The translations under genes and the position numbers were made by a program. From Bretschneidera sinensis (taxonomy: Eukaryota > Streptophyta > Magnoliopsida > Brassicales > Akaniaceae), in NCBI GenBank assembly GCA_023935145.1, contig CM043699.1:72697638-72761637 (forward strand): DNA of 64,000 nucleotides. Reading direction: 5' to 3'. The number at the start of each line of letters is the position of its first letter. Positions within the stretch are counted from its first letter, which is position 1. Of this stretch, positions 32,897 through 44,500 are shown piece after piece. A model generated the notes under the pieces. That model saw nothing but the letters and a program-made list of their open reading frames with translations, searched no databases and was not told where the DNA came from.

Positions 32897-35800
32897 ATTC
32901 TCTCACACTAACAAAAATTTCGTCCCCGAAATTTCTTTAACTAGGGTTCAAAAATATTGGGCTTATCACTTCCCTAATTTGTCTCATTTTCTCTTCCATT
33001 TGATTCATCTTAAACCTTCACCAAATCAACCCTCTAAACAAGAGTATCATTCCAAATCTTTTCCTGCATATTTTTCTTTTATCCCATTCTTTCAAAAAAA
33101 ATTAAGATCTTCACTATCTCCTATTCTTCTTTGAATCATTTAACTTTTATCTTTCCTTGACAACCATAGGCACTTTGTAATCCATTTCATAGCAACACTT
33201 GAACATTTTTATGAATATGTCAATTCTATTTACGGTTAGTAGTCTCAGTCTAAAAATCTCCATTCTAGCTTTACAATTAGTTGGCCTTAATAATAACTTA
33301 CCTAATTTATCTTTAAACTTTACTTGCACCTCCCAAATATTTTTCTTTACATAACTTTTCTTTTGGTGTTTATCGTACTTCAAGTTTTGCCATTCTCTTA
33401 GAATCTTTCTGTCTCTTTACATAAACTCATATATCAAATCTTCTACTCAAGAATTTATAACTCATGTCAAATCATCCTTTCTCTTGGTTAGGAGGCTTTC
33501 TACCCCAAAATTTTCTAAGGATTTTATCCTATAACCTTATAGTTATTAGTCTTTGTATTAACAAATTCTCACATTAAATCCCCAAATAAATAATTTCCTA
33601 AATTTCCAACTTCCTACTCATTCATACATACAACATCTCAAATCATACTTAAAATTTATAACTTTATCTCTTCTCTAACTAATCATTTCATACTTTTATT
33701 TCTTCTCTTTATAAACATTCTATCTTCAATAACTTCTTACTTTTCAAAATTTTTACTTCAAAGAAAGTTCCATTTGAATCAATGATTAGATACAATTCCG
33801 TAAATTCTCAAATCTAAACTAACATGTTCTCAACTTTTGATTTGCTTTCAAAATCATAAATTTATCGAGGTACTCTATCTCCTTCTAATTTTAACAATGT
33901 AATCCAATACAAGCACCCAATAAATTTCTTCATTCCTTTTTCATATAATTGAATAGTAACATAGATTTCCTTGATTCTTACTTGATCTCTTATCGTCTAG
34001 TTTATGTAATATAATATCCCTATCTCTTTAATTCGCCTCTATTCTTCCAAAAATCTTTACAGGCTCGAGTTCCTTTCTTGACTTAACGATACCTTCAAAA
34101 TAATATTCAATATCTACAACACAAAATCTTAATCAAATCTTAAAAAACATCCTTTAACTCAATCATAAATGATACCTTCCTTAGCATACTTAGTAAATGT
34201 CTACTTTCAATTCCTTTAAGTTTTCTAATAACTCCTTGATTAGTTTAAGATCTTATTTTCACATTTAAGTAAGCTTCCTTATACGTTTACAACATTTAAT
34301 AACCTCTAACCTTTCAAATTATCTTATTGATAAACATTTATTTTAACACTAACCCTTCTTAGGGTGTTTCGAACTTTAAAGCTCTTAAGATATTACTTTT
34401 GTCTCTCGGAATCCTTCTTATTTCTTTCATTTTCCTTGTTTAACTATCTCTTGGCTTGTGTACCATATCCATCTCTCTTCTATGTCGCATTCCCATGATA
34501 CATCTAATTAAGTAACAATTTCTTTCTCTAAAAATACATAACATACATAATTCACAAATTCTTCTAACATTAATGACCATCCTTTCTAATTCTCCAACTA
34601 TATCTACAATAAGTCATCCATAAATTGTTTGATTTCTTATCGTTTCAAAAATTTGAATTCATCATCATGTAACTATTACCATAACCATATTAATATTCCT
34701 TATTCATTTTCAAGTAAAGTGAAACTTTCGGGTTCACAATAACTAGTGTCAACCATTTAATAGTTTCTTCCAAAAATAAAAAAATCAAAGGTTTCTAGGT
34801 TTGAGAAAGAATCCATCGTCTTCTTATATCGAACTTCATTTAAATTCAAGGTTTTACTACACCTTTTTCCCTTTACAATTTCTTGTATAATAGTTTCCAC
34901 TTTCCTATTTGCTTTAATAAGGTTCCCATTCACCTCAAAACTTTACTTATGACTTACGTAGCATCATCCATGCTTCATTCAATTGTTTTCTCTTGTTTTA
35001 TTTCAATAACTTCCAATCATACTTGATTCCTTATACTAAACACTTATCTAACAATTTACTCTTACATCTTTATATATTCGTTGCTCCATCCACGCCCTTA
35101 CAAATGCTTTAATTATCCTTTTTAAATCCCATATCCTAATGATATACCTGCAACTTCTATAAGTCGATGCTACTTCTCGACTCTTAAACTTCTCATATTT
35201 TTCGATTACTAACATAGTCCGGACTTTCCAAGTACTTCAACCTAAAATTTAAACAACTACATCGATGCTTAACACTCAAACATAAGCAGATTCAAACCCA
35301 CAAATCAAAACTTTATTTGTTTCAAAATCACAATCTCTACAATTTCCATAATAACTATTTATTAAGTCAAAATTACACAATATCCATACAATCATTTCTC
35401 ACAAGTACCATAGTGCAAAAAACATGAGAAAGAAACCATCAATGAAACATGTTTACATAATGCAATTTAGTTTTGCTAATTCAGCACAATTTATTCCTTT
35501 AAGGAAACATTCTTAACAAAATCTCCAAATCTTTTTAATTAGCAGTTCATTAATAATCAACAATGTTCACAACATCAAAGCAAAAACTTCTGAGCAAAAT
35601 TGCTTCACTTATAGGGGAAAACCTTCCTTTACTCTCATCACCTTAGTATACTTCTTCCAACAACCAAACTACATCATAACATCTTTACAAACACATGAAT
35701 GACATAATAACCAAAATAATTGTATCAATTTAAAGCATTCACGATCCATGATTTCATCAAGGGAAATCATCCATAAGGTTTCACAAAACACAACAAGTCA

Positions 35801-36013
35801 TTTCAACAATGTCAAGTTCACACAACAAACAGCACAAGTCGACCCAACTTTGGTCTTAAGATATTTTATCCCCACTTAAACCATTATTGGTTATCCTTCC
35901 TAGATGATATCCTCTCTAACTCTACACAACCGACTTTCTATAACTACCACATGCATCATGCACCATGTAACGAAGTCTATAGAACCTTAAACCTAAAGCT
36001 CTAATACAAAAAA
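32897..36013 (-). other. Non-coding interior of the long-LTR element
   Basis: 3.1 kb, very AT-rich, with no recognisable gag or pol and no long frame on either strand. Its 3' edge holds CGGGGACGAAATTTTTGTTAG (minus strand, about 32918-32938), echoing the FEDEI motif end of chromovirus polyproteins. The 5' part (about 35700-36000) is collinear with 45364-45600 in the other long-LTR element. Conservation of non-coding interior between two insertions is the LARD pattern. Confidence 0.72.
35998..36009 (-). other. Primer binding site, initiator tRNA-Met type
   Basis: Minus strand TTGTATTAGAGC followed by TTTAGG, two differences from TGGTATCAGAGC, next to the 5' LTR at 36014. Confidence 0.7.
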
Positions 36014-36740
36014 TGTAACGACCCATCTTGAGTGGGCCTGGGTGGGCCTTACTCGGAACGACTCCATTACCTTTCAACACTGAGAACCTTAACTCAAGAT
36101 GAAAACATATAGATAAGGAAAATCATTTCAATCTAACACAAACATAAAATATTGAATACAATAAATCCTTTAATACAAATTACAAACTTTAAGGTTTTAC
36201 GAGAGACACAATGAAGAGGAAAAACTCTTTCAAGTACTTCTAACTAAAACACCTTTTTGCAAATATTAAATTGAAAGTAAAACTTAAACACCTAAGTAGA
36301 CTCAACAATGAGGATGTCGTGGATGATGACCTTACTAAGGTCTTCCATCAGCTTTGACCACAAACCTTTGGGTGATTTTCTTGAAATATTAGTAAAAAAG
36401 AGGGGTGAGCTAAAAAGCTCAGTGAGTAAAACATCTTATTAAGATTAATTGTTTTAGGGACATTCTTCTTAAATTTCAATTCTTATAATAATCTTCATAA
36501 GGTAGATATAGGTATAAAATGACTTATATCTCTTAGATTTTTAGAGGAGAGTCCAAACTTTAGAGAAGTGAAAATTTATTATATGTAAGTACAATTATAC
36601 ACAAATTCAAGTACTTCTATTACTATTAATCACTTGGGATAATAACCATTTTCAGGAGTTTTACATACTTCAAGTCATTTCAAAAGAGTACAATCTTACC
36701 ATATCATTAGGGTAAACAATTTATTTATGACATTCATCTC

Positions 36741-36741
<1 letters not shown>

Positions 36742-36801
<60 letters not shown>
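36742..36801. repeat. (TA)n microsatellite
   Basis: About 30 uninterrupted TA units inside the long LTR. Confidence 0.95.
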
Positions 36802-36804
<3 letters not shown>

Positions 36805-36845
36805 AAGTAATTATCATCCATATGTATTTCATTTAATAAATCACA

Positions 36846-37030
36846 TTGTATGCCTTTCATAGGCCAATAATCAAATATACTCTTCGTAGGCCAAGCATAA
36901 AATATCTTCATGGTTCAAATATAATTTATACCATTCATGGGTCAAACAGAAATTTTGCCTCTCATGGGCTAAATATAACTCATGCCACTCATGGGCCAAA
37001 TATAATTCAAGCCTTTAATGGGAAAATCCA
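36846..37030 (-). repeat. Degenerate CATGGGCCAAATATAA minisatellite
   Basis: Roughly seven units of about 24-30 bp, each holding T(C/T)CAT(G/A)GG(C/T)-AA-TATAA. They generate an apparent repetitive ORF that has no coding support. Confidence 0.75.
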
Positions 37031-37743
37031 TAATTTTCACTAATCATCAATGGAAGAACGCAATGAAATGCAATGCGATGCAAGTTCACTTATTTAATCA
37101 TTTCTCTTCATCACAATTTCAATTCATTTTCATTTTCCTCTCAATGGGTTAATCATATAGTAATGAGGATGTCTCCCCACGTAAATAATTTGGTCCCTTC
37201 CCTACCCCTTACAAGGCGGGCTCCTAATGACTTAACAATTACGATCTCTTCCTTACCCTTTACTAGGCGGAGTCCTTAAATTTAAATAATTAGGATCCCC
37301 TCTGTATCCTTTACTAGGCGGAGTCCTACATTAAAATCATATGCAATAATTATAAAACATGATCCAAACAATATTCAAATCAAGAATCCATCAACTACTT
37401 ACATCATTAAATTCATAACTTATTTAATAATGTGCTCAATCTCACAACAATTTACTATACTAGTAAAGGAATGATTCATCAATTGAATTAAACAATTATT
37501 CATTTCACATAAGTTCATACATTAGTCATTTCCATTCAAGAGTGTACATTCACAAGTTTTTAACACATTGGCATCAAGCCATTTCTATGTTCAATTCTTA
37601 TACAATCATATCACTTCATATATGTATACATTTCACATTTTTATTATTGATTACAATTCAACAACTTTTCAATTTAGTAGTCATAAACTCAAATAGTATA
37701 TTGATCGTACTAGAGAGGTCATACCAAGAAGCTTATACAAGAA

Positions 37744-37746
<3 letters not shown>

Positions 37747-37791
<45 letters not shown>
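37747..37791. repeat. (TA)n microsatellite
   Basis: About 22 TA units; the partner LTR has a shorter (TA)n then CACACGCACAC at about 31306-31338. Confidence 0.93.
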
Positions 37792-37796
<5 letters not shown>

Positions 37797-39329
37797 GTCT
37801 ATATAAATAGTTACGTACTAAGTACTTATTTTCAAATTGTTTTGGAGTATAGTTCCAATCGCTATGCCCATTATATTCTCATACATTTTTTGTTATAGAT
37901 TATCACTAAATCTCAACCTCTATGTACGCATCAATCTCAATATACTAATATTAATGATTTCATAATTAAATTATATTGATTTCTTTTAAATGTTTTACAT
38001 AATATTAAACATGTTATAGTGCTTATTAAAAGTAAGGTGAACCTCACCTTTGCCGTACCAAGCTCTAACCTTGGATTACTTCTTAGTCTTTAGTATTTTT
38101 TCACGATCACACCCAACGTATATAATTACTTAGTATAATTATTCAAGAAATATATAATTTAAATATGCCCAAGCATACCATAAAGCTCACACTAGCATAC
38201 AAAACTAGAGGTTAAGTCACAAACCATCTTCCTTTTGTATAACTTTTATAAACCTTATTCTCTCATGGTTTAAACACAAATGAAATCTTTTTAAGATCTT
38301 AGCTTTCAAAACTTTAACATGTTTTCATACTCATAGCACCTTGGAAGAAGGCTATGGTTGAAATACCTTAATTAGAGTGTCTTATTTTGGGTAAAACTGA
38401 GCTAAAAACAAGTTCAAGGGCTCGGACAATCGATTGTCCATATTGGACAGTCGATTATAGGCTGCCTAGAAGCTTTCATAATCAACTATCAATTTGCATA
38501 GTTAATTGTCCAAGGTCTAGAGAGTTTCATAATCGACTGTGCACTCGGGATAGTCAACTGTTTAGTTGCGAAATTCAAAAATTTTAAGGCAAAAACTTCA
38601 TTTTTCTTCAAAATAACTTCATGTCTACCATGGGACTTCCAATCCAAACCAAATACAAGTTCTCGAAGGTTTCAAATCAAAGATTCTACATTACCCAAAG
38701 CAAATTTCATGTGAAAATACATCAAACTTAAAAATCTAACAGAAAACCATTTCTTTGGAAACAATTTTCTTCTCAAGCAAAATTTTTAATTCAAGCTTCT
38801 AAAAACTCCAAATCTTAGAGTAATAAACATACTTGAAAATCTAAAATGAAAAGATATAATCTTTTACCTTAAAATTTTGCAAAAAATCCTCATTTTTTTT
38901 CATTCTTATTCCCTTCCTTCTTTTTGTCTTCTCATTCTCTCTTTTTATCTTCTCTCTCTAGACTATTCTAGATATTTCTAGCATAAGACTGGCCTCTCAC
39001 TCCCCCACTCCAATCTATTTATTGTCAAACTTTCCACTAATAGCACAAAAACCCTTCTAGTTTGGACCCTTTCTTATTTCCACCATATAACTTTCCAAAT
39101 TTCTGTTTTTGATTAGTTTCTCTTATTATTCCTCAAAATTTCTAAAATTTTCAAATGAAAACTATTTTAAATACTCGGTCTTTAGTTATTTACTTGTCCC
39201 AAAATTCCACAAAATCAAGTACAATAGATAAAAAAAAATTGAGCTCAAAACTGAATAAGCAATATCGATAATGCACTGAAGTGAAAATCCATGATTTTTA
39301 ATATTATAAATAAACACTGAGCTCTACAA

Positions 39330-39969
39330 TACCTCCTTGAAACTTTGGTAAAAAAACAATCTATTGTCGTTATTCCTCTTAGCTTTTCGTCTTAATTGTA
39401 GCTCTTCCTCAAGGTCTAAACATGATGGCAATGTTGACATTGTTAGATCTTTTTGATCATATGTCAACAATGTCACCACATGTTCCCATGCATTTGGAAA
39501 ACTATTTAAGAATGCTGAAACTTGAGTTTTATAAGAGAGATGATGACCAACAGTTACTAATTCATTGGCTATTAATTTTATCTTTTGGATATGTTCACCA
39601 ACTTTGTCATTTTCTATTATCCTTATACCATAATAATTGTATATAAGTTTCAGAATTTGTGCCAATTTTTTTAGAAAAAGGCATCCATTATTTCTTTTGT
39701 TGTGTTGTATTTTTCATAAGTGAGAAGTATTTCGTTGGACATGTGGTTTAAAATAGTTGCACATGTCATTTCATTATCTTTTATCCATTTCTTTCTCTTT
39801 GCAGTCATATAAGCACTGTCATCGGATTTTTCTCTAGGCTTATCTGTGGTTAAGGTGCAATTAGATTTCTCATGTATGAGGGAAAAACCAATTTTACATT
39901 TCCATATGTTGTAATTTTTTCCAAAGAGTTTTTTTATTCTACTGTATAATTAGAATCTTTATTAACCAT
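39330..39969 (-). pseudogene. gag: Ty1/copia gag (UBN2-type) remnant
   Basis: The minus-strand frame at 39665-39324 reads VGEHIQKIKLIANELVTVGH, YKTQVSAFLNSFPNAWEHVV, LTYDQKDLTMSTLPSCLDLE and EELQLRRK, the standard UBN2 capsid signature. Upstream pieces back to an ATG at 39969 (MVNKDSNYTVE-stop) include AYMTAKRKKWIKDNEMTCAT and HMSNEILLTYEKYNTTKEIM in shifted frames. The left end is cut by the long-LTR element (39328), which probably inserted here; no further pol part is recognised left of 16270. Confidence 0.8.
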
Positions 39970-40810
39970 GGTGAATATAACTAATAAAATTCAATTGATA
40001 AGTAGTAATACAAATACAATAAATAATGCAACCCAATTGATGTGTGTAAACACAATAATAATAATAATAATAATAAAATGTGTCTAAAAACAATAATTAT
40101 CTAAATAATTGTATGGCGCCTTGAATTGATTGAAGTGGCTCCACTTAAACCTCTTCATTGAATATGAATATCCTTGTTTGAAGTGACGGTTATAATGTGT
40201 AAAATAATTTCTTGGGTAATTCTCTTGATAAGGGTAAAACTGTGAGGAACCAACAACTTCAGGTTTATTTTGTATAGTATATATGTTTTTTTGTGGGGTC
40301 AGTATGTAATTTTAGAGGAGTTGGTATTTGCATCAACCTTTTGGGCCAAATTTATAGTCCCTTTTGGTTTTGGGTTAAGTAATGTGGATTGACTTGTGGG
40401 CTAATATTATAATTTTGGGCTCAAAAGGATTATAATAAAAATTAGGCTTAAAATTTTTTTGGGCTTGGGTTAATTGTGGGCTAAAAACATTAAGTGAAAT
40501 AGGATCCTATTTGAAGAACTAAGTTTAGAAATTAGATAGGACCCACGTGGGTATTTTTCTTTCTTCTCTAGTATATGTGTTGAAACGACACCTTCATCAT
40601 TCGCTGTTTGCTGCGATGGTGACCGACCAAGGTTATAGGGACGGGTGCGAGGTCAGGTCAGAGTGCACTGCTACTTGACTGTAGCGTTGATTAGAGCGGA
40701 GGTGCACTAGCAGCCGCTGTATTGGGCTCGTGATTCATGTCTGCATTCTTGTCATCGTAAACAACCGGAACGATGATGGGCTTAGATAAAGGCGATGATG
40801 CAACATATTT
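39970..40810. other. AT-rich sequence between copia gag remnant and leader frame
   Basis: Contains an (AAT)n microsatellite (40055-40076) and a minus-strand GGGACTATAAATTTGGCCC stretch at about 40352, which could be an LTR promoter. No coding homology is seen on either strand. Confidence 0.4.
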
Positions 40811-41264
40811 TTATTCAATCTCTAGTTGTTTTTGGCAATTTTCAGGGGATTTCAAAATTTTTTCCAATAAGTTCGAAAATTTTGGAAAAAGTTTATTCTC
40901 TCCCAAACGGACCGATTTTATAGAACTCTTCTTTGCCCTTTTCAGTCTATTTTTGAATAACCACCAGTCTGATTCAGTGACTGCTTGTGGTGATGATGAA
41001 AATATAGATTCTTCAAGTTCTTCGATTGGGGTGGGTGTTGACAGTGACTCTTCACTTGGATCTTCTTCGTCGCTTGAAATTTTGATAACATTTGGTTGTT
41101 GTTCTTGAAGCAGATCACGACATCGAAACTTAGTCCTCCACTTTCCAAAATAATTTGTTGCTTCTTTTTGGACATTGGAAGGATACTGGTGAAGATGAAT
41201 TTGAAGAGGAGTTAAGAATAGTGTTATAAAATTATTGGTTTTACAGACATGGAAGAACCTAAGT
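40811..41264 (-). pseudogene. Unrecognised open frame directly after a copia-type primer site
   Basis: On the minus strand one frame is open from the primer site at 41264 to TAA at 40811, about 150 codons, but has no ATG. It reads YFGKWRTKFRCRDLLQEQQP, then an acidic Ser/Glu-rich stretch (SSDEEDPSEES, TPIEELEESIFSSS), SDWWLFKNRLKRAKKSS and FSNLLEKILKSPENCQKQLE. I do not recognise the family. The composition is gag- or accessory-like. It may have lost its start. Confidence 0.4.
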
Positions 41265-41276
41265 GCTCTGATACCA
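41265..41276 (-). other. Primer binding site, initiator tRNA-Met, perfect
   Basis: Minus strand TGGTATCAGAGC. About 34 bp of LTR-like end (CTTTCA terminus) lies to its right before long-LTR-family sequence begins near 41311, so this element's 5' LTR is almost wholly lost. Confidence 0.75.
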
Positions 41277-41310
41277 TTGAAAGTTCAGGATGACTGTTGT
41301 CCTGAGATTG

Positions 41311-41506
41311 TTACGTACTAAGTACTTATTTTCAAATAGTTTTGGAGTATTGTTCCAATCGTTATGCTCATTATATTCTCATATGTTTTTTGTTATAGAT
41401 TATCACTAAATCTCAACCTTTATATACCCATCAATGTTAATATACTAATATTTATGATTTCACAATTAAATTGCATTGTATATTTTTAAATCTTTTACAT
41501 ATTATT
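41311..41506 (-). repeat. Fragment of the long-LTR family
   Basis: TACGTACTAAGTACTTATTTTC onward is collinear with about 31350-31545 and 37813-38003. The right end is cut by the next long LTR at 41507. Confidence 0.85.
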
Positions 41507-44500
41507 TGTAGAGCCCAATACCTAATTTTAATATTTTAATTACAGGAATTCTTTTTGATGGATTTTTAATGTGTTTGTTTAGTTTCGAGTTAGAATTTAA
41601 TTTGTACTTAGACTTGTGGAACTTCGGAGCAAGCGATTAAAGTAAAGTTGGTAATAAAATCTAGTCTTGGAGGAAATGTTAAATTTTAAATAGCTTTGTG
41701 GTAGTTAACAGAAGAAAGAAAGGGTTGAAGATCTAATGTGCAATTAAGAAGGATGTTGAGTATAAATAGAGTTGAGTGAGAAAGAGACTAGCACTTTTAT
41801 GCTTGTTCTTTCTAGAATTTTTGGGAGAGAGGAGAGAAAAAGTAAAGAAAAAGAAAAAGAGAAAGGGGAAGAAGATGAGGAAAAGGAGCAAGAAAGATGA
41901 GAGATTTTCTTTGCAAAACTTAGGTAAAAAATTGTTTTACTTTACCTTAAATATCAAGTTTATTTATTTAATCAAAGATTTGAGTTTGGGTTTGTGGATT
42001 TGAGGTTTATTTGAAAATTTTTGAGAAATGGTTTGTACTGTTTGAAGAAAACTGGGTTTAAGACTAAATGTGTTGAATTGAGAGTTTTGGATTTAACTAT
42101 TTATTGTGGGTAGTGTAAAAATTTGATTTAAAGTATTGGGAAACTTGTATTCTAAAGGGGTTTGATGTTTCATGAAATATTTAAATAGTTTTGAAGGAAA
42201 TGAAGTGATTTTCATAAGGGGTTTTTGCTGGAAATCGTGGAACTAGTCGATTGATATAAGTACCCAGTCGACTGGTTAAAGGGCAAAAATTGCTCGAAGA
42301 AGGTTCAGTCGACTGAGACTTTAAGGCAGTCGAATGGGCCTTTAAAGCAGTCGATTAGGTCATCCTATTTTTCAAAAATAACTAAGGTTTTTCTTCCTCT
42401 TTGAGTTTGTAACTCCTTCTAAAACATCTCAAAGTATTTATAAGTTAGAAACTTCAATCAAATGGTCATTCGAAGACCTCTTTTCTTATATGCTTAACCT
42501 TTAAGAATACTTAGATTAAAAAGAAGAAGTGTTGTGACTTAAGACGTAGTCCTTCTTTCTTGATAACCTTTGGCAATGAGAGGAATGTTGTATATGTGTG
42601 TGTTGACCCATATTTGATTTTAATAAATGACAAAACACTACTCTAACTGTATTAACAATTTTATATAAGTGTTTAAGCATTAAAAGCATTCGGTACAAAA
42701 ACAAGATGCAAGAACTCAACTCGATTCAGACTCCACAACAAGACAAAAGATCTAGAATAAGCATTAAGGTAATTGAAACAATTTTAAATCTCTTATGTTC
42801 AATTATATAGCTTGATCTATGGCTCATTTTGCAAAAAGACTTTAACAAAACCAACTATACAAAAGTTTCTAAGTCAAAAACAGTTTTGAAACATGAAAAC
42901 TGGGTTGAAGGACAACCCAGTCGACTGGCTTCACATACCAGTCGATTGGGATATGGGACAGTAAGTTCCCAGTCAACTTGTACTAAAAACCCAGTCGACT
43001 GGTAACTTTACCCAATCGACTAGTCCTATGACCCGATCGACTGGTACTCTCCCTAAGCCTAAAAGTGAACATTTTTCACTTGACCCAATCGACTGGCAAT
43101 TCCAAAATATAACCGTTTGAGATGCAGGACATGAGCATTTAATGCTCCAAACCTACCAAGTTAGTCTCTAATGGCCATATTAGTTGAAGGCTATATAAAC
43201 CCACTTCAATGAACATTTAAAAGAAGAAGAGAATACATTCAATACACAAGATAGCTGATTAATTCTCAAAAGCTTTGAAAAACTTATTGTTGAGCCATTG
43301 TTCAAGCTTGTTCTTGAAAGAGAGATATTATTAATTTGTAAAAGCACTTATTACTATCTATCTACCATTTACTTTATAGAAAATCTCATTTATTGTAAAG
43401 AGGAAAGAGTTGTAATAACTCTTAGAGTGTTTAGAATTAAACACTTCTTTGTAACTTCCATGAGGAAGGGATTAGCTTCCGTAAGGAAGGGATTAGTTGT
43501 AAGGTTTGTGCAACACCCGTGAAGTTGCACGACTAAAGCTTTACTGGATTGCTTCAAGGAAGTTCCTTGAAGAGAGTGGACGAAAGGTCGGAAGGATTCC
43601 GATATTGTCAAACCACTATAAATGAAGTTTGCACTTTCTCTTCCTTTGAACTCCTTTACTTTCAAGTATATTATTTGATTGTGTGCATTGTGTATTTAAC
43701 TGTTTAAAAACTTGCAAGTTTAATTAGCAAAAGTTTTTAAAACCCAATTCACCCCCCTTTTGGGTTTAAAGCTTGGTTTACAGTGTATATATCTTGTTTT
43801 GATATGTTAAATGGTATAATCACTAGGTATGGTCGAAAAGCGTAATAGACATAAAGGAGTATTTCAAGATTAAGGCTCGGTACCGAATATGAGATTCATT
43901 TTACTCCTAGTAAGTGTAAGAAACAAATAAATGAAATTAAAAGGTTAAAAATGTATATGAATATGAATGAGTATAGACTACTAATAATAATTTGAGGGTT
44001 ATATTTATATATGTAAGAATGTGGAGGTATAAGAACAAGCTTAGTTACGTTATAATATAATTTGAGGAAACTTGGTAAGGGAATGACTTAGTAAAATGAT
44101 TAACAGATTTCAGAGGAATATATATATAAGAAGATAACTATGATTAGATCTTGATGTGTTTACCTTCGAGTGAGTATTGAGATGTGCATAGTTAAAGTGA
44201 AAGATGATTGTTAGATTGTTATGAATTTAATGGTGTGATTAGTTGATGGTTGTTTGGATAACAAAATCATTGCATCATGAAATTCATTTCACATTATTTG
44301 TATAAATACTATTTAACGGTTTATAAGAGGAGGGAGTAATGGATGAGGCCAGTAGGTACCACAAGGGGTGTAAGGGTACCAAACGTATTGGATGAGTAGG
44401 ACCTAGCCCAGATCAATGGGGTTCCGAAGAATTTGTTTGATATGATGATTTGACGTACTGATATGTGAGGAGACATCCCTGTTATAATATGATTTAGCTT

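Larger units (their letters stand above)
16270..39328 (-). mobile_element. Long-LTR, non-coding (LARD-like) element hosting three nested insertions
   Basis: Minus-strand element. The 5' LTR is 36014-39328, the interior 32897-36013, and the 3' LTR 16270-32896, split by later insertions. On the minus strand the LTR starts TGTAGAGC and ends GTCGTTACA. The target duplication is ATATC (16265-16269) against ATACC (39329-39333), one substitution. After subtracting the copia element, the solo LTR and their duplications, the 3' LTR is about 3.3 kb, equal to the 5' LTR. The interior codes for nothing recognisable. The GGGGACGAAATTT motif before the 3' LTR and the Met-type primer site suggest descent from a chromovirus. 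Confidence 0.85.
36014..39328 (-). repeat. 5' LTR of the long-LTR element, uninterrupted
   Basis: 3,315 bp. It provides the empty-site reference for both insertions in the other LTR: GAGAGACACAATGAA (about 36199) for copia and TTTTGCCTCTCATGGG (about 36951) for the solo LTR. It contains (TA)n tracts, minisatellites and a GTCGATTGTCC-rich block at about 38420-38560. Confidence 0.9.

Noticed and set aside
36846..37043. Repetitive 65-codon frame
   Set aside because: Product of the CATGGGCCAAATATAA minisatellite; the partner LTR does not keep the frame.
37542..37898. 118-codon frame with a long Ile-Tyr run
   Set aside because: The run is the (TA)n microsatellite translated; the rest is AT-rich LTR without homology.
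40773..41108. 111-codon plus-strand frame with acidic Ser-rich end
   Set aside because: Overlaps antisense the better-supported minus-strand frame that starts at a primer site; no homology seen.
41265..41276. Met primer site plus unknown frame as an endogenous pararetrovirus
   Set aside because: No coat, movement or RT signature is present, and a CTTTCA LTR-like end adjoins the site; a copia remnant fits better.
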